Source: Aptenodytes patagonicus
Taxonomy: Eukaryota > Chordata > Aves > Sphenisciformes > Spheniscidae
Length of the DNA stretch: 64,000 nt
Direction: 5' to 3'
NCBI RefSeq assembly: GCF_965638725.1
Contig: NC_134959.1
Coordinates: forward strand, 11,164,417 to 11,228,416
Positions within the stretch are counted from its first letter, which is position 1. Every line of letters begins with the position of its first letter. The notes below the pieces were generated by a model. It had not been told where the DNA came from. It was given only the letters and a program-made list of their open reading frames with translations, and did no database searches. Shown here one piece after another: positions 34,228 through 49,200 of the stretch. The position numbers were made by a program, and so were the translations under genes.

Positions 34228-37200
34228 GTAAGTGGAAACGCAGTGGTCGCGGGCTCGCCGCTCTTGCTAACCCTTTTTTCTTGGCTGAGGTTTTTTCTTC
34301 CCAAAGTTGTCGTCTTCCAGCTGCTCGACGTGCTGGAAACAAAAGAAGAGCCACCTGTCTGAGGGCGACGTCTGACAAACAGGCTGCCGTTAATGAGGAT
34401 GTAATTGGTACGGGACGGGCGGTTGCTAATGCAAAGTAATAATGACTGTTGGTTGATGAGTTACTTGTTTTGTCTTAGGGAGAGAGCGGCAGTCACGGTA
34501 AGTTATTTTGTAATGGTGTAGTGAGCAGTTGTGCGCGAGATAAAAAGCTGGGCTGTTAGAATAATTTTATATATGTTTTGAAGGACTATATTTTCTGCTT
34601 TACTCTTGATAGTTTTGAAAAGTTTTCCTTCTTCAAAGAGTGTCTTTTGCCGAGAATCAGGTGGTAAATACAGGCTAATTTGTGTGATTTAATCTAAAAT
34701 GTTTCATTTTGGACATGAGGAAAAATTTCTTTACTGAAAGAGTGGTTAAACATTGGAACAGGCTGCCCAGGGAAGTGGTTGAGTCCCCATCCCTGGAAGT
34801 ATTTAAAAGACGTGTAGGTGAGGCGCTTAGGGACATGGTTTAGTGGGTGGTGGTGTTGGGTCGACAGTTGGACTCGATGATCTTAGAGGTCTTTTCCAAC
34901 CTCAATGATTCTATGATTCTATGATTTCAGTAAGTGTGATGGTGTCATTCTCTGTCGCATCTGGGCAGTCTACATCTCCGGATTTTATTTCTAACTCTGA
35001 AGTAACTGTTGTGTCCTGTCTATTCTCCTTTTCTTAACTTTCATTACTAAAAATTTAAGTTCAGCAAGGTTGCTAACTAACCAAAACAACATCCCTTCGT
35101 CCTAGTGATTCCTACTCTAACTGTATATTGTTTCACCTGAAATTTTGAAGGGTTCTGTGGTCCTCTACTTAGATTTTCATGTTGCAAAGAGTTGGTAACT
35201 TTGTGCCTTCTTGATTTAGGAGATGATTTAACATTTGAATTAATTTTTTATTTTTTGCTATTAATATCAATAGCATGATAATATGTGGAGCTATTGATGT
35301 AGTCTGAAGTAACTTACTTCTTCCACTGTGTTTCTTAAAATATTTGATATTTATTAGCTAAGCGGAGCAAAAATGTGATGGTATAGAAGCTTGCTTCTAA
35401 GTGGACTTCTAGCAGTTGTGTCTTTGGCCATAGTTTATGAAACTCCTGCTCCAAATTCTAATGCTCCAACCAAATAAAGCTCAGTGATTCCATCAAGACC
35501 TAACTAACTTAAAGCAGATAAGAGGTTGCTATTCAGGCTGTATTAGTGCCTTTAGCCTTTGATTTCGTGTTGTTAATCTGTTTGATAATTAATATACACA
35601 TATGATAATGTGCCTCATAACTGCATACAGTTTCTGAAGTTTATTATGTCAATACTTTGTTCTGCTACTTAATTTTCAAACAGAAGAGGAAAACAGAGCT
35701 CTTAAAAGCAATCTGGTCCAAGGTTTAGAAAATGTTATGGAAATAATACTGTGGAAAGTTACAATTTTATTTTATTACAAGATAGTTTGAAATCCATTAA
35801 ATTTGCATAAACATGAAGATAGTATGTTCTAAGATGAAGGTATTCAGAAAATACAATGTTATTTTTGAGTTTTTATTCTTTAAATTAGTGGATCATTTAT
35901 AATTAATTTTGAAACTCCCATATTGTAAACTTCTGTCTAAAGCAGAAATTTAGAATCAGTTTTTGAGAATAGGTTATTTAAGCATATAATACTCATAAGT
36001 TGTGTATTTCATCTTTATGTGGCTGACAGTAAGGAGAAATTAATCTCATAATTTAGCCAGATTCTAATTTGTACGTACTGTTCAGTAAAAGAAATTTAAA
36101 GTCCTCCAAACTGAATTAAAACATAACATTAGTATGTGAACATTTATGCATCTATAGTGGTAATTAAGTCTGCAACTTTTATTGAAACTGTGTGGCATGT
36201 GTTGCAATTAATTTGTCCATTCCATTCAATTTTTTTATTCAGAATGAGTTTTAGAAAATTGGAAGATAAATTAAGAAAACACCTGTGAATCAGTATAATG
36301 CCAATAGAGCGTGTATTTTTTTAATGCATGGTAGGCATTATCCTATGAGGATTTTTATATAAGGTTCACAGTATAATAAGAGAAATGATACCTGTTTGGC
36401 CAGTTGGCAATGTACTAATTTTTTTGTGTCCAGATGGTTTAGGAATGGCATATATCAAGTACATCACCTGCTTACAGAATTTTCTACAAATACAAACCCT
36501 GAGGTTTGGTGCTTGAAGGACTAGTGAGCGTAAAATGCTATCTTTTTAAAGAATTTTTATGGTTTGGGTTTCTTCTTTTTTCCAACTCTTGTTTTAAAGA
36601 TTACTCTCTGGGCTTTGAAAGACAGTTAGGATCATGTCTTTTAGATGTGGTCCTTCCTGTAGCTCTCTATGCCTTTTGCCTTAAAGCTTGATTTCCACAA
36701 GTCTTTAGTTTGTGTGGCAGAAATTTGCCTTCTCTTTGTGCTTTTAGCAGTGACGGTTGGCTGGGAGCACCTAAGACTATGTGAGGGCTTTTATTGGTGC
36801 TGCAGTTCACTCACTGTTTATCCCAGGATTGGGATTTGTATTTCTATGTCAGACACTGAAAGAAAGACTTTCCTGGTATAAGGTACTTTTGAAATTTGTT
36901 ACTTGCTTGATACAATACTGTTCAAATTTCTTTATCCTCATGATATGTTGCAAACTATGTCCATTTACTGAAGTGGTTTTTTTTCTGGGAAGCCAATAAT
37001 TAGAAGTGGATGTAAGCTTTTACCTTCTTTATTTTCCCTTGAAAAGTTAAAAAATATATATGAAGCAATTTGCACATAGGGATAAGTTGCAGAAACGACG
37101 TCTACTGACTTTATCAATAGAATAAAAGTTGACTTCCTAGATCCTTATTTTTTGGTTTTCCAGTAGTTACAGGCAAGATGTTTTTCTGTCTACAGACCCA

Positions 37201-40200
37201 TAGTATCCTATGTGTATCCTATCTAGGTTAAATTATTGAAATGTATTCTGGAACTAACTTGGAAATTCTTGTAAAATAATCTGGCTGGGGAACCGCTTCT
37301 TAATTCTGAGAAAATTAGAGGACGCACATCACATGCTTTGCAGTGATCTTGAATAAGTGTGAAGCTCCAGATGATCCAGGGACCAACTTAACTGTTGTCT
37401 TCCCTTTTCTATCTCGCTGATTGTGGAAAACTTAGGCCAGTTACACTTAGGGCAAAATTTGATGGTACTGGCTGTGTTGTGTAGAAGGCCTCTATTTGTG
37501 AAAATGCGCTACTAGAAAACAATCTGAAAGTATTATCATTTACTTCCAAAAAGTGTTAGGAAACACTTGCCAAGTATTCTGTTAATTTGAAAACAATTCC
37601 TTTGGTGTTTTCCTAAAATATCTGCACTTGTATCATTTTGTGCTGAGGAGTAGTTGTATTGGTTCTCAGGGTATGATGATATTTTTTCTTGATGTCTAAA
37701 CTACAGGTAGTGCCTCCCAGTACAGTGATGGTGGGTGCCAAATAAATCCATGTGTTAATGCTCAACAATTAAGTAAATCTCAAATATTGTATACTCAGAA
37801 ATGTGTCTGGCCTAACGTTTGCATGTATACATCCCCTAAAGCTGTTGTTTTAGTAAAGCCCTCATGTCATTGTCCCTGGTATGTTCATACTGAATTCTGT
37901 TCTCAGCTACTGGATTGTCGTTATAGTTTACTTTTAACGAATACTTCTTTCTAATTTTATTCTGCTGACCCTGGCTAGACTGCTGAAAGTCACTGTACAC
38001 CTGTACACTCAAGTGGCCATTTTTTTCATCACTTATCCATAAACTGCAGTTATTTGAATTCCAAACTGAATTGGGTATTAGTTTTTGTCTGCTAGTAGGG
38101 GCTCCTTTTCTTCTTTGAAATAAAATCTCATGTTACACCAGAATTAAAAAAAAGATACAGTATAAAGAAAAATGTACAGTGCTATGCCTTAATTTTATTC
38201 TGTATTCTGTAGTTAGATAGTTCTTTATATATAATTCTTCATATTATTCTTTATTCTATAGTTATTGTTACTTTCTTCTTATTAGGTATGGTCTTGGTGC
38301 GCACGGATGCTGGACAGCTTGTAATGGTGCCTCAGCAGGCTCTAGCACAGGCTCAAATGCAGGCTCAAGTACAAACGCAGGGACAAGGTCCTACCAGCAT
38401 TTCACCTAGACTTTCAGTGCCCACAGCTGGCCCTGTTTTTCGCCTATCAACAACTCAGGTATGTTTGGCTTGATTTCACTTTACTTTTGTGCATTATGTT
38501 TTAGCTTTAGCTAAACATTATTAACTCATATGTTTTTGCGAATGTGCTTTCCTCCCCTTTTTTGTTGTGAAAACAGGAAATACTTATTCAAATGCAGTTT
38601 ATTTTCTGAGGCCTAGGAATTTTTTTTGTATTTCAGAAAAAATCTACTTTATAGAGTCTCTCAAGACCTTGTTCAGACTGTGAGATCATTGGAGGCTAGG
38701 AGGCTCACTTAGCCAGAACTTAGTTTGGATTGTATGCCACTGGTTCAGTAAGCGCCCCTTGTTCCTCTGAATCAGAAGCATTGTGATATCCCCGCATGCT
38801 GAATGGATGCACAGGATAGCTAGATTTCACTAGAAATTAGAAAAGGAAAAGCCAAGCACATTCAATACAAGGATTTGCAATAATTAACTTTTCTAATATA
38901 CGTTATTCAAAAGAAAGGTTTGATTCCTTTGATTCACCGCTGGGTGTGATCTGTCTATACTTAAAGTTTTGTCTGTGTTATGACTACATTTCCTTTTTTA
39001 TATGGATTGACAGGATAGTGTGCTTTCCTACCCCAAACTCTTCAGTGGAGTGTGTTTATTTCAACTCAGAACTGATTTATTTTCAAGGGTGAAGGTGTAT
39101 TGTTTTTTAAATTCCTTGGTAGGCTGTTATTGGTTTAAAATTTTGTAGGGAGGCTGTTTAGCTTCTGGCCGTTTGGGGCTAGAGCTGAACTATCTTACTA
39201 AAATGTAGAGGCAAACAGCTTTGGATGTTAGTACAGGGCAGCTGTGCCATAATAATAATAGTTTAAGGTAGTTTTGCCTAAGGTCTTTGTTTGCAGAAGT
39301 GATAAGTAATTACGAGTGGAAGTAGATGAAGAGGATGTCTTTATAATTTTTTAACTAATCGTTGTATAGGTTGCTTGAAATAACTTAAACATGTATTTCC
39401 CGATGTTTAACATTTGATTACTGTCGCATTATATGCTTTGTGCATTACACCATATTTATAGTCTAAAAAATTATTAAGTTTAATTCAAAACTGAAAACAA
39501 CGATAAACTTTTCAGAAGAGAAGGAAGCCAGAATAAAATCGGAGCCTTGAAAATAAATTACTAACATGAGGCAATCTAAAACACAGGGTAGCCAACTAGA
39601 ATGTAAGTTTTAGAAATGACTGTCACTAGGAAGTTTGTAGCTCAATGGAATGTATCTCAGGAAAGACATAAATAAAAGCCTGGAAACACTTGAAGAACTT
39701 AATGCTTTCAGAAAAAGAGCTAAGTGTAGTATTGGATGGAATTCGTAAAAGAACTCTTCGCAGAGAAGGCAGCCATTTAATGTTTAAATTTGTGATATCT
39801 GGAAGGATGAGAAGACTTGTAGAAGCCTTCAAAGATAAATGTGTTTCAGGAAAAATAAGCACAGAGATAAGCTTGTGTTAATTTCAAGATTTTTTTGACT
39901 AGTTTGATGACAACAAAAATCCAGACAAGTTCTTCAGTTTGTATGTCTGTCTTTGGTTGTTTGGGTCTTTCTTTGTAAATAAATAGTCAGTTCTTTAGCA
40001 GCGACTACAAGGATATATACAAGGGACTATATAGCACACATTCTAGCAATGGATCCTGAGACAAGTGCATAGCATAAATGGAAAACAGAAATTGTGGGGT
40101 GGGACTGTACCAAGAATATGATCTCAGTCTGTTAGAATGAGTTTGTTTTAGCTGTTTCTGTTTCATACTGTTAGTTTTCATGTAACTTTAACTGCTGTGG

Positions 40201-43200
40201 CCAGCATACAGAATTAAAATTCAGAGTGGCAACATTGATAGCGAATTAAATAATAACAAATTGTCTGTAGTTCGAAAATGTTTGAGGAATCCACCTTTAT
40301 TGTACATAGAATCTTAGGAAGCATACAAAAATGTAGACCAACTGCTTGGCTGTGTGTGTTCAGTCTTTATTAAAAGACTGGAGTTTGGATCCCAAAGTCA
40401 ACCTTAAGATGTGTGCATAGCAAATGTTGGGAGTTGATCATGTTGGCCTCAGGCAGCTGTTCTTTAGTTATATGAAGCAGTTAAGGTTGCAGAAAGAGTA
40501 TAATCTGACTTGCTGGATTTATATAAAAATAAACCTGTGAGGATACTGCATGTTCATGTGTTTGTAGAGGTACCTAAAATCTGAAGGAGTTCAGGTATTA
40601 GAAAGATGTAATTGTTTTTGTGCAGTTCTGCCCAGATAAATACCCCACCGCATTATAGATATTCCTTTACACTTGTTAGTGCTAATAAGCTGGTTGAGAA
40701 TAGAGGAAACCAGCAAGGCCTTATGAATGATAAACGTCTTACAGGATGCAAAAGTTTGATTATTTTAGTGTGGCAGGATTAGAATCATGGTATTGTAGCT
40801 TGTCAGGATTCATCTCCTTTGATGGATCTTTGAAGTAGCTGCCCAAACTGTACTGCATCACTTCTTTATTTGTTGTAATTAACAAGGATAAGAAATAATT
40901 AATATTGTCCTTGGGAAATGTACATTGAACTTCCATGACTCTGCATGTGGTCTGCAGACTCTTCTTTTATTTTTACAGTGCTTATGTTTTAGATATGTTT
41001 GACCTTAGAATGTTCTTTAAAAATGATGGTTGACAGCCTTTTAAAACCAGATTGTAAAGGTTTAGAATTCTGAAGGTTCATCATATCAGAACTAGATACT
41101 AGACTTCTGTTTCATTAGGTGGATGGTTTATAGCCAGAGACTGTTCATCGGTTTTCTGGGGGAAATGTCCAATGACAAATATTATGCTAAGGTTTCAGAA
41201 GTGTCAGTTATTTGTTTGAGTAGCCATTATGATTAATCAAGAAAAAGGATCAAGTTCTAAAATACAGGAAATTGTGTGTACTGAAAAATAATTTTTTCAG
41301 TGAGTTTATAATTAAACTTTTTCCTTTCAGAATCAAATTCTGATGTGTCAGAAAGCTAAATTCTGTCAATTAAAATTTTCAGTAGAAATTTAAAATGTGT
41401 GGAAAATAGTGTCTTATGTTTTTATGTCTTTAAAGTATAATATTCAAGAGTCCTAGCCTCCACTGTGACTGAAACACAGAAAAATTGTGTGTGCCATTAG
41501 CTCAAGACAGACAGAATATAAACATTAATTGCTTGAGTCCTGTGAAATATTTTGCCAGATTGATGAACATTGCAGGCTATGTGGTTTTAACCTCTAGAAC
41601 ATCATACCTCTCTCTCCAATATGTTAGTGGAATGATTGTTATTTTACTGTGCAGAGCTCATTAAATTTACTACTATGTTTTTATTAAATTATTTTAAGAT
41701 AGCTTTATTTGGATTAAAATGCAAGATGCTTTAAATATGTAGAATTTAGTGATGTACTTCAGTCACTGAGTTTGTGTTTTACTCTACTTTTACCGATGTA
41801 GAAAGTCTATGCAGGTGGAAATTTGCAGTCTACCATAAGCATTCTAGGAGATAGTATCCTACTACGAAGAATGTATGATCTGTCTCAGAAAAGCCGTAGC
41901 TTTCATGGTTCATAGGTATTATGGTTGCTTTTCTTCAGATTGTCCTAATTTTTAGCCAGTGTCAAGTGTGACAAGTTACTCAGCTAAGTGATTGTTTTAA
42001 TTGTTATAGTTAATTTGTATATACACTTTAAATAATTATTGTGTTAAGGAAGTGTGTTATGAGCTATGTAGTTAGATGTAAAACACAGGTTATTAAATAA
42101 CGCACCAAAGAAATTGCAAAAGCTGGCAGTAACTCTTGGCAAGTCATTAAGAAGTGTTGAGAGTGATAACTTGAGAATATAAAATGAATTATGAATTACC
42201 TTTTTAAAAATTACAAGAAAAATAATCTGAAAAATTACCAAAGTGTTCATCTAAATTTGAAAGCTCTTTGAATCTCTCCTCTCGACAGCTAAGTAATTTC
42301 TTCTTCACTGTCAAAAAAGGACAGGGGAAAATAAGGAAATGTTTTAAATATTCTTAAATGAGATTGACTTGATCGGTACATACAGCACTATCCAGATTCT
42401 AAACTGCTTCTGCAGTCCAGTAGTATAACAAGATTTTCTTCCCATATCCCAGGGCCATCATTTGATACATCTTCTCCCAGTTATTTGGGAGGAAAACGAA
42501 ATCAGGTTTCCCATGAAAATTCCTCTAGCTTCAGTAGATGGGCTTAGATCCAGGACAGCATGTGAGGAAGGAGCCACCTTTCTCTAGGAACAGTGGAAGC
42601 TGCTGAAATAGAGAAAGTGTAGTCTGTTTTCCCTTAGGATTTAGTATATGGGCTTAGGATAATGCTTTCCTTGAAGACAGTGGCTTTATCCTTACATGTT
42701 GCATTGCTGAAGGTTCAGAAGTCAAATTATTTACCTTTGTAGGGAACTGATACAGCCATCCCTCTTCCCTTCCCAACTTAAAAAAAAAAAAAAATTGATT
42801 GCAGTGCCAAACACAAAAGTTCAGAAGGATTAAGATACATAACTTCCTGTTCATCCTACATTAATCTCTTCTGTACATGTGCAGTGTGTTACAGTCTTTG
42901 CATGATAAATGCACACAGATAAAAGTTTCAGCTAGGCAATCAAGGCACACAATTGATGTTGCACAGCAAACAAATCTGATGTTTCTTACATTTTGAGTGC
43001 TTGGCTTTGCTATTTAAGTTATTGTTTGACTTCTATTGTTTGTAATACCTTTGTCTCATTTTTTGCAGCTTTTAGGAGTAGAGGATGTAAGCAAATGTAG
43101 TACAGTTTTGGGGACGATGTTGCGTTGGATTCTTGGAAGAAGATAGGCAAATCCATTTTGAAAGGAAGGCTTGGGTTCTTTTTTTGACTCTTAGGTGGGG

Positions 43201-46200
43201 TGATCTTTGATTAGATGTTTACTTCTGCTCCTCTCAATTGCTGCTGTGTAAAATATGAATAAAATCTGTTTATTTTCAATTCATAGTGGAATTCTGGAAA
43301 ACTGGCTAATCAGGATAAGCAAGTACCTTGTAGGAAGGGTCTCAATTCTGATCAGTTTAATGCCAAGCTCAAAGGCTCTGGAGCATGGGAATGTGTCCCA
43401 AAAGGATGTACAGTGTCTGAAGCATGGAGTTGGAAGTAGTGAAATGGATTCAGTCAGAAGAATCAGAATGTGAAAGTAGCAGAATAGTACAGAGAAAGCA
43501 GTAATTGAGAGAAGTACCTGTAATAGGATGATGTACTTGATACTTTAATGATCTTTTACATTTACAGTCTTTCTGGTTTCTTTAAAATGTTCAAGAAAAG
43601 CATGAGTAGGTACAATTGTACCATAAAATAGTTTTACTTTAGGTTCAGTTATAAGATTGTAGAGGACTGTAATGGGGGGATATTAACTACAGCTAACTAC
43701 ATTTTATTTTTTCTTTTTAGGGAAAAAATACTGCAAAATATTCAGGTATATAAAAATAAAACATTTTTGAGATTGTGAATATAAATTCATCTTCTTGATG
43801 CAGCTACCAGAGGCGCTTGACTTTTTTAAATTGGTATCCTATGTTTTACATGGAAGTTACTCAGTCCTACGGAAGATTATAATAATCTTTTGATGTGTTA
43901 AGAAGTGTAATTTTGTTGTACTGTGAATACATTTTCAGTGATAACATGCTTGTTTCAAAAAACATATTTAGTGAAATAATACAGATTTGGATGTTTAAAG
44001 CAAACATTGGTTTGAGTTAACTGTGCATAATTTTAATTGAACAATTTTCTCTTTCTTCATTATTTTAGTTTCCTTTAAGTTTTTGATTGACGTGAATTTT
44101 AGCTGAATATTAAAAAGTGATTAATGTTGCCAAAATTTTATCTGCTGTAGGATCTTAGTTAAGGTACAGGACTTTTAGGAAACAAGCTTTAATTTGATGG
44201 AACTTTGGTTGATTTTAGAAAAATTTTGTCCTGGATTCTTGTATTACAAGCCGGTCAAATAAGCGTGGGTTTGCTTGCATTGCTATATTCTTCAGAGATA
44301 ATAAGTAAATTCAGAAGTCTTTTAAAACTGATTATTTAGATTGCATTGAATTTTTGCCTCCATATCTTGTTTTGAAGCTTGAACTTGGAAATTATGAAAA
44401 ATAGGCAGGTGCTGCCATCTAGTTTTTCTTTGGTGAGTTTCTTTTGTTTATCTACATTTTTCATTTGTACAGTTTATGGCTTTTCATGCTTTTGACGCAG
44501 ATTTTGTTTGCTGGTTTCAGTATCTTAGTACCCAGTTGGGTTTACATTCATAACCAAAAATGAAAAAATAAGTTACTTATTTTAAATTATTTTTAATTAA
44601 AATTATTTTATGTTACAAAGTTAAAGTGTTGCTGTACACCAAGAATATAAAGTGACTATCATACAGGAAAGACCAATGTTAGCCTGGCCGATAATATTTT
44701 ATTACGGAGTATCTGTTATCAGAACTTAGGAATAAGGTGAAATAGCGTATGTTGGAATTTTCATGAGACTGCTGCTGAAAATGGATTTGGTCTTAGAGTT
44801 TACTAATGTTTTTGTTTCAAGTTTGATTCAAAATGTGTTTTCCAGTATTAAGCTGCTTTGTATATTTTTAGCTATCAGAAAAGGTAGTGTAAAGTTATGT
44901 GTGAATTTTGATGGTTTAGTCCAAATATTTAGGCACATAAGTGGGCAACTTAACAATTCTTCTTCTACAAATATGATTATCAATCACTTGAGTTTTCTTT
45001 TCATTGCATAAATAGTCCATTCAATATGTATCGATGTATTTTTAAGAAAATTACAATTCTTTTCTAGCTTTGTTTTTTCTTGCTTTAGGCATTTTTCTAA
45101 CTTCTACTCTTCAGAATTTCAAGGTCATGATATAAACTTCACTGATTTGTTTTCTGTGTTTTGACATTCACTTTCTGCTAAGTTTTACCATCCTTTTTTA
45201 AAATGAAAAAAAAAAAAATCTTTTGAACTTGTGAAAAGTGCTGAATCACCTGCTCTGGAAGTGGCTATATTTTTGCTATGAATTATGGTTGATGCAGACA
45301 ACAGCAGCTTAGTCTTTGCCATCACATGTGATGTTGAGAGCAGTTTTAAACTTGGCTGACGTTTCACAAGCTGTTCTTGCTAAAACGGAGCCTTTCAAAT
45401 CTGAGATAGTTCTGATAATATGCTATGCCTGTGTTTTCAGCAGTGTTTGTATTTTTATGTCATATTTTAGTTTTGGTATTTATTTTCTTGTTTGAGCTCT
45501 TTTTTTTTTTTTTCTTTTTTACTGTTTTTCCACACCCTTTTTGCTTTTCTGATAAATGCTTATTTTACTTTTTGCAGAAATTTTAAGCAAATCGATAAAT
45601 CTTTGTTTTTGCCTGAGGTGCATGACCACTATTATCAAATAAGCTATTCTGTACTATTTCTTTTGTATAGACAGTTTTGGGGCTTCTTCTGCAATATTGT
45701 GCAGAAGACATTTGTGTTAGCAGGGCAGGTAGGTTGAAAGGCCAGAGAAAGTAAAAAACGTATGGTCTCGGCTATGATTTAACCACAAAACCATTTTCCT
45801 TCCTTTCCTTCATGGTAAGTGAATCTTTTCTGTATAAACAGATAATAAGTTTTTACTACTTACAAATTCTACTGTTTACATTTTCATAGCATTAACATAT
45901 CTTTTAAAACTTCTTAGAAAACACTCAAACATTATTAAGGCCGTAAAATTAAACGTGCAAAGATCAGAAAATGCTATAAAGAAGGTTCCTGAGCAATCTA
46001 ATAGTGGCTCCCATGTGCATATGCATTATGCTGCATGACCACATACTACTGTTATTTTTAATTTCTACAGTGTGTAGGCTGGACAGTCTTAATGAAGAAT
46101 TATGTAATTTTTTTTTTCTCCACTGTTTAGTGTGTTGCTTCGGGCTTCTTTGCTGCATATTATCTAAGCCCCCCCTCTGAAGTGGGAATTAATAACCAAG

Positions 46201-49200
46201 CAGGTTTTTTTGTGAAGCTTATCCCTATAACAACTTTCTCAACAATGCAGTTAAGGGGATTATTAGCCTCTTTTTATAAGTAGAAAACAGAGTCTAATTG
46301 TCTCTATTTTAAATAATAAAATAAAAATACTGGTTAATTTTTTGTGTTCAGTTTGACTTCATTGTCTTCAGTTGCAGCCGTGACCACTCCTGGTCACAAA
46401 CCCCACGTTTCAAGTTGTCCGTTCATAAATATATGGCATAAGAGTATTGATTACAATAGATTATCTATATTTGCATGCAGTACAAGCACTGAGCAATTGA
46501 GGCAGGGGTAGAATCTAATTGTAGGGCCAAAATTCAGCTGCTTTTTATCCACCAGATTCTTTGGATGAATCCTAGTGATTATAGATGGACTAGCCACTTC
46601 ACCAGGGAATGAGAAAGTACTTTGATAGTGGATTATATAGGTACTTGCTTACACCAACAGGATGCTGAGACTTCAGAGGTAGGGGTTTTGGACTTAGAAC
46701 CCCTGGTTTCTGAAGGTTTTCTTTGGCGGCCCCAAGCTCCTCTGCCTATCTAGTCTAATTGCTCCCAGTCCTGTGTCTTCGTCCCCTGTTGTTGTTCTAG
46801 TTCGTGAACCCAAAAGGGATGTCACAAATAGGAGGAACACAGCAGCGTCTCCCTGCTTTGGGTTCTGATGCTTGAATCCAGCGATGCTGTGGTGTCCCAG
46901 AACTGTGGTGGCAATTAAGGTTCTGCCTCTGTTGGCTGACTTGTTAGAGATTCTGCCTCCAGTCATTTTCTGCAATTGTGTGCAAATGTTGAGTTTTTAA
47001 AGGGTTAATACTTTGGCTCAATTTGGCTGTATTTTTACCAGAGTGAAAAAATGAAAATACCTTAATAGTAGGTAGTTACCAGCCATGCCTATAAGAAAGG
47101 TTGTATAAATTAGTTACTCTAAAATGAGCTACCAGATTTGACCTTTAGCCTATGCTTCTGCCAGTGTCTGCAATCCCACCTTAGTTTTCTCTTTGTTAAA
47201 CGCTGTCTTTTTTTGTTTGAGGCATTGGGGCATCTTAGCATGGCCTATTTTGTTTGTAAGAAGTCTTCTGGATTAATGATTAAAAATAAAATTGAGTTTT
47301 ATTTCAGATTTTGCAAATTTAAATCTAAACTTAAAGGTCATATTCTGCTAAAATTGAGTTTTGGATAGTACCTAGCGAAGCCATGTATTGGAAGACACAG
47401 AAAGAGGTGTCATGATGTGTATTGCGATAAACTTGCCCCTGCTTTTCTGTTAATGTTTGTTCAAATGCTATTGGCGTATTTTCTTTCTTCCTTTTGTGAT
47501 TGATAGTGGCCACGTTTATTGACAGGACTGATCATGAAGTGATACATGCAACATACTTGTCAAAAGTAAGCTCTCTTGCTTTGTAGTGCAGAGACTGTTG
47601 CTGGTACCCGGAGTGTTCATCAGTAGGTGGTACTATAGTACAAAATAAAAGTATACCACAAACCTGTTTCCAAGGGTTTACATACATTGGTGTACTAACC
47701 TGTGGCAGTTTAAATTGTCTTGGTTTTATAAAGCTGCGAGTACACAATGCAATCCCTAAAATTGGTGTAGTCCTGCCTTGGCAGTGACAAATAATCCCTG
47801 GATATTTTGGCGTATTTTCTCCATATTCAAGTGGCCTGCTTTTTTCAAATGCAGCCTTGTATATTCCTTCGAATACAGAGGCAGCAGCTTGTTTGTGCAC
47901 AGCAGGTACAATGCGATTCACTCCTGTTCACGCCTCAAGCTTTGCCTCTCTATTTATGTGTCTAGAGCTCTGGGGAGAAGGTCTACACAGGAAAGTTAAG
48001 ATGTAGTTATTTAGGGAGTGGATTTACAGGACACAGAGTAATTCCACACTGACTTCTTCCGTGAACAATTATAATGTGCACTGACTGCCTTTGTGGAAGT
48101 GACTTACTGCACCCTGAACTGGAGTCACTTGCATTATCTGCATGATATGTGCAGGCAGAATGAACCTGGGGACATCCCCCCTCCAAGCTGGCCAGACATG
48201 AGCCAGATCTGTTTTGAAATCCTTATTTCCACAGTAGCACTGTGGTGTGCTCCACTTAAAATTTCTAGCCTCTCTGTGTGGACAGAGCCAGCTCAAGTCT
48301 GTATACAAAAGGCAATCTTAAGCATTCCCAAGTGTCCCCATGGAGATTGGTAGGGGATTATATACTGTATTCATTCATGTTGTAGTTTCCTGCCTGTTAA
48401 TGTCTGAGTACAGGGGAAAAGCCTCTTAAACATTACTTTCATTTATTTAGGAAATAGAAAAATATGTGTCTAATCAAAAATAATACAGTTACATTTGAAA
48501 ATATATTCCTTTCTAAGTCTCTCTTGGTAATTTTGGAATTTAATAGCATCATACCAAACCTTAGCAGTTTTTCTTTAAAGAACATAATAAGTTCTTTTAG
48601 ATTGTTCCAGTAGGAGCTTGACACATTGGGTTATAATTTTTTTAAATACTGTTTAAATTTTTTGTTTTCTTTTTGATGGATTTCTCATGAGATCTGTTTA
48701 CAGCTTTCCTTTCATAGAAAACACAGCTATTTGTTTCTAAATAGTTTTCACCAGTTCTTCTTGAAGTATTTGTGTTGGGAGTCCTTATAGTCTCTTCTGG
48801 CAACTTGTAGCTGTCATTTGAAGATCATTTCCACGATATTTAAGAATTTCTCTAGGCTAGTTCCTTGTTATGTTTCTCATCCACTCATTTCATACTTACC
48901 TTTTTAACATTTAGGAGGTTTGGAACCACATTAGTAAACTGCTACATTACTTTGTTTGCAGTTCTTTGGTAGTAAGGCTTTTTCTTCATATCCAACACAT
49001 TAATAGATTTTACTGCCATTTTGTATCAAAGGCTTTTGTAACTATTGATTTTTAAAACTGAAGGTGAATTTAGTCGTCATGTTGCAGAGTTTGCTCTTGT
49101 GGTCTGGCACGGTGGAATACTATGTGTGGCATGTATTGCATACTTAGTTGGATAATATGCTGTTACGATACTGAAATTTTATATTTTAATTATATGCGGT

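Larger units (their letters stand above)
32690..34300. promoter_or_regulatory. CpG island / TAF4-like promoter and exon 1
   Basis: Very GC- and CpG-rich block covering the promoter and the whole first coding exon of TAF4-like. It explains the many long overlapping frames on both strands here. Confidence 0.8.

Noticed and set aside
34228-34439. Extension of the TAF4-like exon 1 frame to a stop near 34439
   Set aside because: A strong donor GTAAGTGG at 34228 interrupts it, and exon 2 at 38286 continues the family sequence (PGMVLVR) in phase.
40780-40840. GATTAGAATCATGG resembling a minus-strand CR1 end
   Set aside because: The similarity is limited to a few bases, with no downstream CR1 body.
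43060-43140. TTTTTTGCAG followed by CTTTTAGGAGTAGAGG as a possible cryptic exon in TAF4-like intron 2
   Set aside because: The acceptor-like tract is good, but the following frame has no family similarity or convincing donor.
47532-47921. 129-codon minus frame in TAF4-like intron 2
   Set aside because: No domain, start context or splice partners were recognised, and the length is attainable by chance in a less AT-rich patch.
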